A stretch of DNA of 64,000 bases from Phytopythium helicoides (taxonomy: Eukaryota; Oomycota; Peronosporomycetes; Pythiales; Pythiaceae), in NCBI GenBank assembly GCA_024867545.1, contig JANFNE010000004.1, positions 620,001 to 684,000 of the forward strand, read 5' to 3'. Positions 1 to 10,427 of this stretch are shown here, piece by piece. The notes beneath the pieces were generated by a model, which saw only the letters and a program-made list of their open reading frames with translations, was not told the origin of the DNA and searched no databases. Positions within the stretch are counted from its first letter, which is position 1. Every line of letters begins with the position of its first letter. Position numbers and translations under genes: made by a program.

Positions 1-1129
1 AAGTAACCACGTCGGCTCCTTTGACACTTACTGGTAGAAGTTTCTCAAATGGGAGGTTAAGGCTATACGCCTCTCCGCCCGAAGCGAGTTGAGCAGTCCA
101 GTATTGAATAGATGGATCCAACAAGCCTGAGTCCACTCGCTCCCGTTGCCAAACGGCATAGTCGCGATATTGCACTACTGGACCCGGCGCCGTTGGAATA
201 GCTGCTCGTTCGTTTACTACATCCTTGGAGGCTAGCGATGTGTAAGCGTGCGTCAGATCACGCCAAACAATTGCGCTCGACACACTATCTGTCGCGATGT
301 GGTGGATGACAGTCACAAGTGTCCAGTCTGATCCTTCTTTCTCCGATCCCTCATCGATGGAGATTGCCACCACTCGAATGGGTAACTCGTTTGCAAGATT
401 GAATGGCGTTGATGCGATATTTGATGCAACAAAATCGGCTAACGTGTGGTCATCTTGGAACTTGCAGACTTCTTCGACCCAGGTAGTTGTGCTGAGCACA
501 CTGCTAGCAGATGCGGTGACGGATTCGCAAGCGACCAGTCTCTGGAACGCCTCACCAGTAATCGGGTCAAATCCAAATAGCATTCGAAGTCCCTCGTGCT
601 TCACTAGAAGAGCATCCACTGCTGCTGTGAGTGCTCTGATATTCAGACGCAACGAACTCGGCATACGAACGGCTCGGACGACGTTGTACGCCGCACTTTC
701 AGGCTGCATATGCTGCAGCGCAAGCATTTGCTGCTGTGCATACGAGAGCGGATAGTGGCCTTGATCACTGTGGTAAAGGTGGTCACTTAGTCCCGGCACG
801 AGGTTGAGCGCCAGGGTCTCCTGTCGTCTGCGTAGCACCACCTCCGCCTTTTCCACCGCTCGCTTCAACACATCCAATCGCTTCAACTTGATCGTAACTC
901 GCCTTCTCTCTCCATATTCTCTACCAGCAAAACCATGTTTCTCGTCGATCGAGGAGCCAAGTAGTCTGTCGACCCACCCAACAACGTCTTCTATACTCTC
1001 TGCATCCAACATTTGTCCAAGCGAGAACTCCGGAGCTTCAAGACTCGTGACTGGCCCATCGCTTATGCTGCTGGTCGACCGAGAGCTGAAGCTGCCTCCA
1101 GCCGCGTCGTCCGCGTGCCCCGCGACCAT
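1..1129 (-). CDS. NRPS-like protein, condensation domain (5' part only)
   Basis: The minus strand reads openly from about 1129 to the window edge, so the gene is cut on its 3' side. After an approximately 110-residue N-terminal region comes a condensation-domain start (LSYAQQQMLALQ, about residue 125) and the catalytic-type motif HHIATDS (about residue 277, bases 279-299), which fits the HHxxxD signature of NRPS condensation domains. In that family the second His helps condense an aminoacyl thioester with the upstream acyl or peptidyl group. Downstream, WRDLTHAY and YRDYAVWQ are also typical of C domains. No adenylation or carrier domain precedes it, so this may be a C-first synthetase or a shorter C-domain protein. 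An in-frame ATG at 1240 (MRDRYFW) is an alternative start, close behind a TATA-like stretch. The gene is divergent from NUP54. Confidence 0.75.
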   Translation of the reverse strand, partial: MVAGHADDAAGGSFSSRSTSSISDGPVTSLEAPEFSLGQMLDAESIEDVVGWVDRLLGSSIDEKHGFAGREYGERRRVTIKLKRLDVLKRAVEKAEVVLRRRQETLALNLVPGLSDHLYHSDQGHYPLSYAQQQMLALQHMQPESAAYNVVRAVRMPSSLRLNIRALTAAVDALLVKHEGLRMLFGFDPITGEAFQRLVACESVTASASSVLSTTTWVEEVCKFQDDHTLADFVASNIASTPFNLANELPIRVVAISIDEGSEKEGSDWTLVTVIHHIATDSVSSAIVWRDLTHAYTSLASKDVVNERAAIPTAPGPVVQYRDYAVWQRERVDSGLLDPSIQYWTAQLASGGEAYSLNLPFEKLLPVSVKGADVVT

Positions 1130-1246
1130 GGAAAGTTCCACAGCGGCGGCCTGGGGGCAGTGGCGGATGACTACACGCGGGCAATTGTCGATTGTCGAGG
1201 AGCTCCGCTGACGTACGCACCAAAAGTAACGGTCGCGCATTATCAG

Positions 1247-1283
1247 CCAATGAAAAACTGGCCTTACCTTATAAATCGCCAAT
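1247..1283. promoter_or_regulatory. CCAAT boxes and TATA-like element in bidirectional promoter
   Basis: Two CCAAT pentamers (1247-1251 and 1279-1283) flank a TTATAAAT stretch (about 1269-1276) between the divergent NRPS-like and NUP54 genes. CCAAT boxes are bound by NF-Y/HAP complexes in eukaryotes; that they act here is inferred only from motif and position. Confidence 0.4.
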
Positions 1284-1427
1284 CAGAGCGCGCTTCTCAA
1301 CCCTCCCTCTCGATTCGCTAAAATTCAAACCACATTTCAACCAATCAACGACCACAAAACTGCGCGCCACCGCCCCCAAAGAGCCAAAGCCGACACCACC
1401 ACCAAGCGCCGACCGCCAAGTGCCGCC

Positions 1428-3086
1428 ATGTTCGGCGCCTCCACCGCCGCCCCCGCGGCCTCCGGCGGCTTCAGCTTCGGCGCAGGGAGCTCCGCGGCCC
1501 CAACGGCATCTTCAGGCTTCAATTTCGGCTCCAGCGCGGCCCCCGCGGCCTCCGGAGGCTTCAATTTCGGCGCAAACGCCGCTCCCACGGGCTCCACGAG
1601 CTCCACGGGCTTTGGCTTCGGGACGACCGCGACGTCGACCGCTCCTGCGGCCTCGACTGGCTTTGGGTTCGGAGCGTCCGCGACGGCGGCTGCGCCTGCG
1701 GCTGGGACGTCGTCTTTCAACTTTGGAGCGCCAGCTGCGGGAGCTACAGCCGCGGCGCCGGCAGCTTCTGGAGGATTTAGCTTCGGCGGAACAACGGCGG
1801 CGCCGGCGGCAACGTCGAGCTTTGGCACCGGATCGAGCTTTAGCTTTGGCGGAGCTGCGACTGGATCAGCCTCGCCCAAGCCCTCGCTGTTTGGACAAAC
1901 CACGACGCCGGCCACAGGAACTACCGGCGGCTCGTCGCTATTTGGAGGCTTCGGGACGACGGCCAAGCCCGCAGGAACAGGCTTTGGGGGATTTGGCACT
2001 ACCACAACCACACCCTCTACTGGATTTGGCGGCTTTGGAACGAGTACTACGACGCCTTCGACCGGATTTGGAGGCTTTGGAACGACTGCCACCCCAGCAG
2101 CAGGCGCGTCTGCCTTTGGTGCAGCTCCAGCTGCTGCAGCATCAACTGCACCCCCACCCATCATTCTTTCGGCGGCGGATGCATCGGTGGCGCAGCTAAA
2201 CACAGTCAAGTATGCGTACCAAGACCCCGCGCAGTCGCGGTTCAAGTTCCTGATGTACAACCAGGTCGACCCGACACAGCGGCATCTATATGTGCGTCCA
2301 CCACACGTCAGCGAGCGACTGTGGACGCAGGCTGAGCTGGACAACCCGGATCCAAACAACTGTGTCCCCGTGGCTATCGTGGGCTTCCCTGATCTACTCA
2401 AGCGCATCCAAGCGCAACAGACTCATGCCGACAAACTCAACACTTTCACAGACGACCTGCGTTCTCAGCTCCAGGAGATGGAGAAGCACACGCGGGCAAC
2501 CGAGGAAAAGCTGGAGAAGTGCCGCCACGAGCACGTCCAGCTCTTCCACGCCCTTGTCAAGGTAAGAAAACAAGCTTTTCTTTGGGAATTGGTGTCCTGA
2601 ATGTGAAACTAATGAGGGGTGATCATGAGCAGGTCATGAAGGATATCGAGTTCCTGCAAAACTTGGGCAAGCCTCTTCAGCGCTCAGAAATGGACCTTGT
2701 GTACGTGTTGAAGACTCTGATGTAGTTGTATATTTTGCTAATTGTTGGCTTTCTCGTGACTGTAGAATGGCGCTCAAGAAGCTTCAGACGCTACTTGATG
2801 CGCCAGGACAGTACAAGGCACGCCTAAACGATGTAGTCGCACTCCAGCGCGTGCAACAGCGACCACAGGTTTCGCTGGCAGCGCACCAGCTCACTCCTGA
2901 CGACTTGCAGCGGATGTACCAGGTACAATACTTGGATAATGTTTTGCCATTCCAAAGACAGCGTCTAACACGGTTGCATTCGATTAGTTCTTGGACAAGC
3001 AGCGTCAGGGACTTGAGCATTTGACAAGTATCTTGCAGGACGACTTGGCGGATATCAAGCTCATGAAAGAGACCTGGCGACGGTAA
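1428..3086 (+). CDS. NUP54: Nucleoporin Nup54
   Basis: A central-channel nucleoporin of the Nup62-Nup58-Nup54 complex. Residues 1 to about 235 are FG repeats of the GFNFG, GFGFG and GGFG type in a Ala/Thr/Ser/Pro spacer, forming the transport barrier. About residues 240-485 match the Nup54 alpha-helical region: the block FKFLMYNQVDPTQRHLYVRP, then long heptad-like helices. Four exons: 1428-2561, 2633-2700, 2766-2922 and 2988-3086. All introns have GT/AG ends and the joined frame gives 485 residues, close to animal Nup54. No frameshift. The start ATG follows GCCGCC. It shares a 300 bp divergent promoter with the NRPS-like gene. Confidence 0.92.
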
Positions 3087-3248
3087 ATTTGAATGCTATG
3101 CAGCATTGCTAGTAGCTGCAATTACCATAGCATGCAGCATTCGAAGCGGACCACTCAGTTTGATAGATGAATCGCATCACCGACACTTTGTTTTCATTAT
3201 TGCCATCTAGAACACTACCGAGGTGCACGTAGACTTTAGAGCTACAAA

Positions 3249-4145
3249 TCATTTTCCTTTTGGCCCGAACTCGGCGTAAATGTCGGCCAGAAAAGTCGAC
3301 AGGTGCGTGAACTCCGTCTGGTCATGCAACAATTGCTCGTACGCAAGCTCGGCCCCGCCAAGAAGAGATTTCTTGAGTCCTAGAGCACGAGCGACACCGT
3401 CCACCTTCATCGGGATCCCTGGTACCCAATGCGCCGTCAGATCGTGCCCAATCCAGTAACGACTACGCAACTCGAAGCCGTTGTTACTCGGCGTCTTCCG
3501 TGCCAAATGCACCATGCAGCCGATGCGGATGTTCGGCGCAGCCCAGAGCCGCGCACACGCATGACCAACGATGCCAGCCTCCTCGAACCGAGACGTGTCA
3601 AACCCGAGCTCGGCCGGGTCGACGAACTCGATCCAGGCGTCGATGTACTGCGCGCCAATGTACTCGGTCACGTGGTGCCACGTGCCAATGTATCGGTCGA
3701 CGTCCGGCAAGGAGTCATCGAGCAGCTTATCTGGAGCGTTCGAGTCGGCACTGATGTGGTGGGTCGGGTACCACAAGGTGTAGCGCTCGTGCTCGACAGC
3801 GTGCCACCAGAACCACCAGGCGAGCGCCTCGCTGGGACAGTTGGGGAACGGCACGATACTCGAGATGAAGGCGCCTCCATCGGGCAACTCGCAATGGCCG
3901 CACTCGTGCTCGTCGTATCCCGGCTCTAGCAGTTGGTTGAGCACTTGGGGCGTGGGCTGCGGGGCCTTGTCGACGGGCATGGCTTGCTTGAGTGCCGGCA
4001 GCACATGGTCGTAGATCCAGAGGTCCGCGTTGAAGTACTTGGCGTAGGGTTTGTCAGCGACGGCGGCTGTGTTCTTGCGCAGTTGCTCTTGCACGGGCAG
4101 CGGGTAGTAGGTCACGGGCACGGGCTTTCCGTAGTCGAAACTCAT
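3249..4145 (-). CDS. DAPG hydrolase (PhlG)-family protein
   Basis: An intronless 298-residue protein, or 319 if the upstream ATG at 4208 is used; the start MSFDYGKP is preferred because the extra 21 residues look like leader. Recognisable are YAKYFNADLW near the N-terminus, EHECGHCELPDGGAFISS, the aromatic stretch AWWFWWHAVEHERYTLWYP and a later acidic/His region (HVTEYIGAQY). These fit the DAPG hydrolase family, whose Pseudomonas founder PhlG is a zinc enzyme cleaving the C-C bond of 2,4-diacetylphloroglucinol. The His and Glu residues expected to bind metal are plausible here, but I cannot assign them individually. Substrate in this organism is unknown; detoxification of a phenolic is an inference. 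No signal peptide, so probably cytosolic. Confidence 0.7.
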   Translation of the reverse strand: MSFDYGKPVPVTYYPLPVQEQLRKNTAAVADKPYAKYFNADLWIYDHVLPALKQAMPVDKAPQPTPQVLNQLLEPGYDEHECGHCELPDGGAFISSIVPFPNCPSEALAWWFWWHAVEHERYTLWYPTHHISADSNAPDKLLDDSLPDVDRYIGTWHHVTEYIGAQYIDAWIEFVDPAELGFDTSRFEEAGIVGHACARLWAAPNIRIGCMVHLARKTPSNNGFELRSRYWIGHDLTAHWVPGIPMKVDGVARALGLKKSLLGGAELAYEQLLHDQTEFTHLSTFLADIYAEFGPKGK

Positions 4146-4208
4146 TTGGGGATGACGAGTGGGCTGTGAAGTGTTCAGGCGCTGGTAGGATTGAGAATGA
4201 ATGAGCAC

Positions 4209-6497
4209 CGCCGCAGTTTAACTGCTTGCACTTTCGGAGCAGTGCTCATGCTATCCTCGACAGGTCGTCCATTACGCTGCTCAGCTGTATTGGACGTGAT
4301 TGTGACAGATGTCGATACCTTTGGCCACGATTGGGATGCAACTCCTGCGTTGTTCACTCATCGCACTCACGCAGCGATGTAGTTCTGGCAGCGTGGTTGA
4401 AGCTGTGACTGCGTGATTTTTGTATAGCTCAGTGTCAACGCCTTGTTCTTCCAGCTGGATGACCCGAGTGCATGATCTCCAGGATCTCTATGAATTGCGC
4501 CATTATTCATGACCTCGTCGTTGAGACACATTGGTGTCATCACTCGTCTGCACCATTCGCGGGTAATCGTGGCGAGTCTCGTGCACTGCCGATTACGCTG
4601 CTGTCCAATCCTCATTTTCTGTTCCCTCACGTTCAATTGAGTGATCGGGTGTGTGAGCGATCGATCGGTTGTCCCGGATTGTGGTCGTGCGGAGATGACA
4701 TTGCCACCACCATGGACAAACTGGAGTGCATTGTCAGCCCACAAAGCGTCCACTTCGTACTTATCTTCGTCATCAACGCCACGCGATGTCACATTTGATT
4801 ATCGTCATGGCTGTCTCACAAGAGCTGTGGCACCTGCACCGAAACTCAACGTCGGCAAACCTTATCATGACGCTCCTGGATCTAGTTCATAACTTGCCTA
4901 GGGTCCCAAGGTTTATCGACATTGCCCGTCACATAGTGATGATATTCGCTCTCCTGGAATGAAAATCATCCTTTCGCTTTCCTCTCAGTCATTACTTAGT
5001 GCAAGCACCTGACCGACGGGGATTATACGACCGGCATACCGGTAACGCGGCATGTCTAATCTCGTCCAAGGTTCTCGAAAACCACTTGCCACTGCGAGAA
5101 GTGACGTTCGTAGAGGCCGTGTGTCTAATCAACCAACAAACTTACGTGATATCGGCTTTAGGTTTTGCACTACTTTGTCAATTCCTCCTTGGAGGCAGCT
5201 CTGCGGAAGAAGTCAGGCGACATGTAACCAGCCAGCCACACGGCGACGACTTACGCTCTTGTGTCTGTTCAGATAGTGGACATGTTTGCCAGCACAAAGG
5301 TGATGATGGGATTCATGAGCAGTGCACGGAACCGGACTCTATTCTTCAGGCGGGAGCAGCTTACAACTCGACCTGGTTCGTGCTTGATTCGTGCCCACCG
5401 ATCCATTCATTAGTTTATTCTACCCCCTGATCACAGATTCGACTCTCATGCTCATCAAACTTGGGCGTGGCTTTGGGGTGTCTGTTTATGCCAGCGCAGC
5501 CAGTTGAATTGAATTATTTGCTCGTTGCTATAACCACAATGCACGGGCGATATACTGTATACGAACATTCCGATTGAAGGTATCCTCCTCAGCAGTACGA
5601 TACCCATGCTTCATCAAGGACTAGTAACTTGACTCACTAGCTCTGTCATCAACTACGCCTTGTCGATTGGTCTTGGTATCGAAAGAATAACCGAGTATTG
5701 CACACTACCGAAAGGATAAAACACTTTCGAGGGCTACCGTAGACATGATTTGTCGGCGCTTCATTTGGCAGGATCGACAAGAAGGCCGCTATGTGGGGTA
5801 CCTTTCGCGGGCACAAACACGGCAAGAAAATCATCGATATCGATATGCTCCAGCTTAGTGCCGTCGAGAAGTTTCATCTTCCATCCGTTCATTTGGCGTC
5901 GAGTGACAACTAACCTGCACCCAGTGACCTGCTCTTCCACAAGGTGCAGCGTTCGTGCAGACGCGCTTCAAGTCTAGGTATTTCTATGATATTTTGAAAT
6001 ATATGAGCAGTGTTTGCGAATATGAGAGAAACAGAGACACAAAACTGTAGTTGAAGGAACTTTCTGGTCACAATCAAAACGGAACCCGCTCTGCAGGTCA
6101 AGTCAGCGATCCTCTCGTATCGCTTATGTCTTATCTCAGTGTTTTCAGTAGTATTGAAAACAGATGGCGCGCGAAAAGGTTCATGCTATTTGGCAGTTCC
6201 TAGCGACTGGACAGTGTCGTACTGTAGTTTGCACTCCCTTCCGCGCTTTCCTGGCGGCCCCCTGACGTTTGCCCAAGAGAAAAGCAGGAACGCGCGGCCG
6301 ACGGCAAGCGCGCGCTCGACTCGCGCTCCTGGGGCCTCGACGCGCGCCACAAGCTCGCTCAGCAGCCCGCGCGCCTTCGTCTGCAGTCGCTGAGCTCTCG
6401 ATCGCGACTCTCGGCGGCTTCTAGAGCCCCCTACAGCCCTCGCAATCGCCCGACACACGTGACACTCGGCGATCGGCAAGGAGCGGCCACGCGTGCC
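4209..6497. other. Gene-poor stretch, no supported gene
   Basis: About 2.3 kb of lower-GC sequence with stops in all frames. Only short overlapping open stretches are present, none with a recognisable domain. Around 5640-5690 a short plus-strand peptide (IERITEYCTLP) faintly resembles the linker before an ABCC transporter nucleotide-binding domain, too little to call even a relic. A long intergenic region with decayed sequence is the simplest reading. Confidence 0.5.
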
Positions 6498-7661
6498 ATG
6501 ACGACGGCCACAAGCAGCTACATGGAGACGGTGTCGCTGAACGACGATGCGCCGACGCAGCAGGGCGCGGCCATCGACGTCGACAGCCTCGAGGCGCAGT
6601 ACGGCGCCGCCAAGACGGACGCGGACCAGGTCGTCGTCGTCGTTGGCGCCGACGGAAGCGCGGACGGCGGCGACGAGAACCGCAGCGCGCTCAGCAACAC
6701 GCAGAACGGACACAGCGAAGAGCAGCAGGCGGTGAAGAACAAGCCCACACTGCCCAAGCTGCGCGTGCCCCCGCTCAAGACTGCGGTCGAGGAGCGCGAC
6801 TATGTGGACCCCACGCTCTTCTCGCCGGAGGTGTCGCGCCACGCCATGGAGGTTGCGCACCGCCGCGCTAAGGCAATTGCGGTCGAAGTGAAGGAGATGA
6901 TCGACCTGGAGGCGGACGCGCCTGCGCCAGCTTCGGCTCGCTTCTCCCCTGGCGACGCGGTCAGCATCATCAGCAATGCGTTCCTCAGCTCGTTCACGCG
7001 TGTCAAGCAGATTGTCAAGACCAGCGACACTGAATACGACTTGCTCGCGGGCTCCTCGCCCATTTCCAAGATGGAGGACTTAGACACAGACGGCGACGGC
7101 CTGCAAATCTCCCCCGACGCGTCCAAGGGCGACGGCAAGCACTTCCGAAGCCCTTCGCTCCGGCCCGCACTCAAGCGCATCTCGGCCTACTCTTCGATCA
7201 TCGCAGACAAACCAAACCGGACGAAGAAGTCGCTGCACTGGCACGAAGACGTGCTGGATGGGGACGAGGAGTTCGTGGATGACGGAGAGGACGAGCTTGA
7301 CGAGAGTGGCGGCGAGTCGTCGCCCCGAGAAACAAACTCGCTTGTGATGAACGGGAACTCGATTCTGAATTACAACAAGGGCGGCGACCTGACGCCGCGC
7401 AGCAAGAAGAAACGCAAGAAGCTGGTCAAGACCATGATGCGGCGGCTGACGCCTCGCGAGAAGGAGGAGCTCTACCGACAGCGGCCGGACCTGATGATCG
7501 TGCCGAACTGGGCACAGAAGTACCGCGAGGAGATCGCGGGCGAGGAAACACAGCGCTCCAGCCTGTGGCTCGTGATGTTCATCACGCTGCTCGCCGTGTT
7601 GCTCATAGTTTTAATATTCCTCATCGAGCGGCAGCACGCACGCTCCTCGCACAAGGAGTGA
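6498..7661 (+). CDS. Predicted tail-anchored membrane protein, function unknown
   Basis: A 387-residue intronless protein. Start chosen at the ATG in GCCATGACG; an in-frame ATG at 6459 is possible. The N-terminal two thirds are charged and probably disordered, with acidic runs (about residues 255-275). A conserved-looking block about residues 100-135 (RDYVDPTLFSPEVSRHAMEV) precedes a basic stretch KKKRKKLVKTMMRRLTPREK (about 305-325). The only membrane segment is at the extreme C-terminus (about 353-375, LVMFITLLAVLLIVLIFL), followed by 12 residues. This is the layout of tail-anchored proteins inserted by the GET pathway, facing the cytosol. Family not recognised. Confidence 0.75.
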   Translation: MTTATSSYMETVSLNDDAPTQQGAAIDVDSLEAQYGAAKTDADQVVVVVGADGSADGGDENRSALSNTQNGHSEEQQAVKNKPTLPKLRVPPLKTAVEERDYVDPTLFSPEVSRHAMEVAHRRAKAIAVEVKEMIDLEADAPAPASARFSPGDAVSIISNAFLSSFTRVKQIVKTSDTEYDLLAGSSPISKMEDLDTDGDGLQISPDASKGDGKHFRSPSLRPALKRISAYSSIIADKPNRTKKSLHWHEDVLDGDEEFVDDGEDELDESGGESSPRETNSLVMNGNSILNYNKGGDLTPRSKKKRKKLVKTMMRRLTPREKEELYRQRPDLMIVPNWAQKYREEIAGEETQRSSLWLVMFITLLAVLLIVLIFLIERQHARSSHKE

Positions 7662-7971
7662 TCCAGGCGGGGCCAAGATCTCAATCAGCGTAAAACACTC
7701 TCAATCCCACATGCAAGTTTTGAAGCTCTCGTGTCTGTTGAAGTGGGTGTATAGACGCAGGAGCGGCAGGTAGCAACAGCACGGAAAGCCGAGCAGGGAG
7801 CCTTATTGACCGAACGCGACGTACGTGACTAGCAGCGGAGCGTGCTATTCTCTTCAACTTATCGGCTCGGAAGCGGTCGCTGCGCAGCATCAACGCGCTG
7901 CCGCGGCCGCGGAGAGCTCAGCACGCTCGCTCGCGCGCCTCGGATCTCCCTCGAGCCGCCGCGAGGTCGAC

Positions 7972-8333
7972 TTAGTGGTGGCTGTAGTCGAACTTGCCGT
8001 TCACGCGCTTCCAGAAGTTGGACTTGTCCTTGTCCTCCTCTGCACAGGTTCCATTCACGAAACGTCAGCACTCGAAGCAGCAGTAACAACGGTCCGACCA
8101 AGAGCGACGTACGCGTGGCGCCGCGCGTGGGCAGGATGCCGCACACAACGAACGAAATGCTGCGGGAGGGAGAAAACGACGTGAGCGCACTGCGAACGCT
8201 CAAAACCCAGCGGAGAGCGCGAAACGTACGCAGCGCCGACGAGGAACGGCTGGAACATGGGGCGCGAGGCCTCGTAGGCCACGAACTTGCCGAACGGCAG
8301 CTTGTGCCATCGCACGACCTTGCCAGCGGTCAT
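7972..8333 (-). CDS. Small mitochondrial membrane protein, possible ATP synthase subunit
   Basis: Three short exons (8333-8230, 8159-8113, 8039-7972) join to a 72-residue protein. The introns, 70 and 73 bp, have GT/AG ends and phases that match exactly. The sequence runs from a basic aromatic start (KVVRWHKLPFGKFVAYE) to one membrane helix (about residues 29-47, FLVGAAISFVVCGILP) and a charged C-terminus (EDKDKSNFWKRV). The order 'R-P-x-x-PF-helix-charged tail' resembles yeast ATP synthase subunit j/Atp18 and the plant 6 kDa ATP synthase subunit. That link is inference from a short pattern. The complete gene is invisible to a simple single-frame search because no exon exceeds 35 codons. Confidence 0.6.
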
Positions 8334-8766
8334 CTTGTCGGAGCAGTCGGGAGCTTGGCGGTCGTCGGGCTCTTGGCTTCTGCGGGGGAGGGGGGACGCC
8401 AAGGACCACACACACACCCAGATCCTCTATTATAAGATGCCCTGTGGAATTTGATGTGTTTTAACAATCCAAACACCGAAGCGCTCCGATCACGTCCGCT
8501 TTTGAACTCGCACTTTACGCGGGCGCGACAGTGCGCTTCGACCCGCGTGTCTTTGGCGTGAGTGGGTCACGCGGGTCACGTGGGTTGTCGAATGAGGGTG
8601 CGCGCTCCCCCCTCTTCACCCATCATCGCGAGTTGGAAAGCCGCGGCGGTTGCGAGATCAGGGTGCCCGCCCCGACCGCTCATGTCTTTGCGTCCCCCCT
8701 CGAGGCTCGCCCGACACCACCAGCACAGTCCGCAAGAAGAAGCAAAGCCAGCCTCGCCCTGCCGCC

Positions 8767-9088
8767 ATGAGCCTCGTCCGCCAGTCGCTCCGTGCCCTCA
8801 AGTCCGGTGCGTGCTCCCCCTGCGCTGTATATATGAAAAGATCGCGGCGCTAACGCTCGCGTCGCTCTGATTGCAGCGGCCAAGCCGTCGGTGCTGCGCC
8901 CCGCTGGCGCGCGCTTCTCGTCGTCGGACATTGACTACCCGACGGTCTCGTCGGACCCGGAGGTCGTCATCCCGGAGCTGCACCAGACGCTCGAGTGGTG
9001 CCTGTCGTCGCCCGCCCCGGTCCACCAGTTTGAGGAGCCCCCGCTCGTCATTGAGACCTACGGCCCCGTCGACCCGTACGCCCACTAA
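8767..9088 (+). CDS. Small predicted mitochondrial protein
   Basis: Two exons (8767-8806, 8877-9088) joined by a 70 bp GT/AG intron give about 83 residues. The first 30 residues are Arg/Ser/Ala-rich without acids (MSLVRQSLRALK..), as expected for a mitochondrial presequence, followed by ARFSSS, a likely processing region. The mature part is acidic and Pro-rich (EVVIPELHQTLEWCLSSPAP) and ends VDPYAH. The family is not recognised; a small respiratory-chain accessory subunit would fit. The start codon sits in GCCGCCATGA. Confidence 0.65.
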
Positions 9089-9521
9089 GCGCCACGCCTC
9101 GACTTGACTCGGCCGCGCCTCGCCGTCGCATCGGTGGACGGCAGGCAAACAGCAGATGAGAACGCAGACCACAAATGCACGTTGTTCAGCTGCTCGGTGA
9201 CCTTGGAGAGTTCGGTTTAACGTATCATCATCAAAAAAAATCCCATGAAGATCCATTGGTCTCGCTTTGAGGCTTCCTCGTCGTGCAGGAAATCTAGGAT
9301 CTAGCTCTGTGAGCCAAGGCCTCATGATGGGGTCTAGTCCTTTAGAGCGATGCACTTGTCATCATTATCGTACACGCCCATCTTGCTGCTTGGCAGACCT
9401 TGCAATCTACAAAGTATTATTCTTCGTCATGCCTGCAATGCAACTGCTCGCCTTGGAGGCGCTTGCTGCATTACTTTATCTGACCTCGACTTCAACTCGA
9501 TCCGTTGCTCGTCTAGAAAGC
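9089..9521. other. Convergent intergenic region
   Basis: 3' flanks of two convergent genes. I see no coding or structural signal beyond a short A run near 9233. Confidence 0.5.
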
Positions 9522-10427
9522 TTACAGGACGTAGGCGACCGTGTCGCCGAGCGTGCCACCGACGATCGTGCCGAGGCCAGGGCGGATGAGCGTGCCGACC
9601 GCGGCACCGACGCCACTCGTAATGATGGCGAGGCCCGAGCGCGAGGCGTTGCGGAGCGTCAGCGCCGCGAACGACTCGGTAGAAGTCTCCAGCTCAGCGT
9701 CGTCCGCTTCGCCGTCGCGGAGGTGCTTGCCGCCCTTCTTGCCGCCCTTGCGGGCCGTGAATTTCCGGTAGAGGATCACCAGGAGCTGCTGCGTCTGTTG
9801 TTTGGATCATAGCAGAGAGGATTTAGATGTGTGTTACTAGTGGTTTGAGGACCAAGCACAGCATACCTCCTCCACGAGGAAGATGGCGAGGTGGCCGAGG
9901 ATGCTGGAGCGCATGCCCGTCTTGAGCATGAGCGCGGCCGACATGAAGCGGCTGGACGTGCGCAGGTACTTGCGCGTGGCCGACTTGCTAATGTCTGTGA
10001 GGGGGAGAGAGCGTTAACCGTCAGCTCCATCCACCAGCACCGGCAGATCCGGCGTGAGCCTCGCGGACGCACCCTTGACGAGCTTGCCAACGATGCGCGG
10101 GCTGAAGTAGAAGAGCGAGACCTCCTCGAGCGAGCGCGTGTAGGTGGTGATGCTGATGGACTTGGTGAAGGACTTGGCGCACGCGCGCGAGAACTCCTCG
10201 GGCGAGGGCGGCACGAACGGGTCCTTCTTGTCAACGTCCTCGAACCCATCGTCGTCCTCCGAGTCCTCGGCCTCGAGGTCCAGCGACGCCACGTACGCGT
10301 TCAGCACCAGCAGGCCCTGCATGGCGCCCGTGCGTACGGCCAGCACCGCCACATCCTTGGGGTAGAAGTGCTTGAAGAATGGCTTCTTGTCCGCCAGGTA
10401 GTTCTTCTGCTGCGCCACCACGCTCAT
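9522..10427 (-). CDS. Conserved-looking glycine-zipper protein, function unknown
   Basis: Three exons (10427-10073, 9994-9867, 9794-9522) with GT/AG introns join in frame to 251 residues. The N-terminal part has VAVLAVRTGAMQGLLVL, then an acidic linker (EDSEDDDGFEDVDKKD, about 52-68). A middle helical region (MSAALMLKTGMRSSILGHL) is followed by a Lys/Gly-rich spacer. The C-terminus (about 215-251) is a glycine-zipper-like hydrophobic stretch, IITSGVGAAVGTLI then GLGTIVGGTLGDT. Such Gly-spaced helices insert into or span membranes, for example in mitochondrial inner-membrane proteins; localisation here is inferred. Head-to-head with the dienoyl-CoA reductase gene, 341 bp apart. Confidence 0.72.

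Noticed and set aside
1192..2199. 335-codon Arg/Pro-rich plus-strand open frame
   Set aside because: It is a shadow of the Nup54 FG-repeat coding region in another frame; composition follows from GC-rich repeats.
5640..5910. Possible remnant of an ABCC transporter or other gene (IERITEYCTLP; MWGTFRGHKHGKKIIDIDML)
   Set aside because: Only very short peptides in changing frames, interrupted by stops; no Walker or signature motif nearby.
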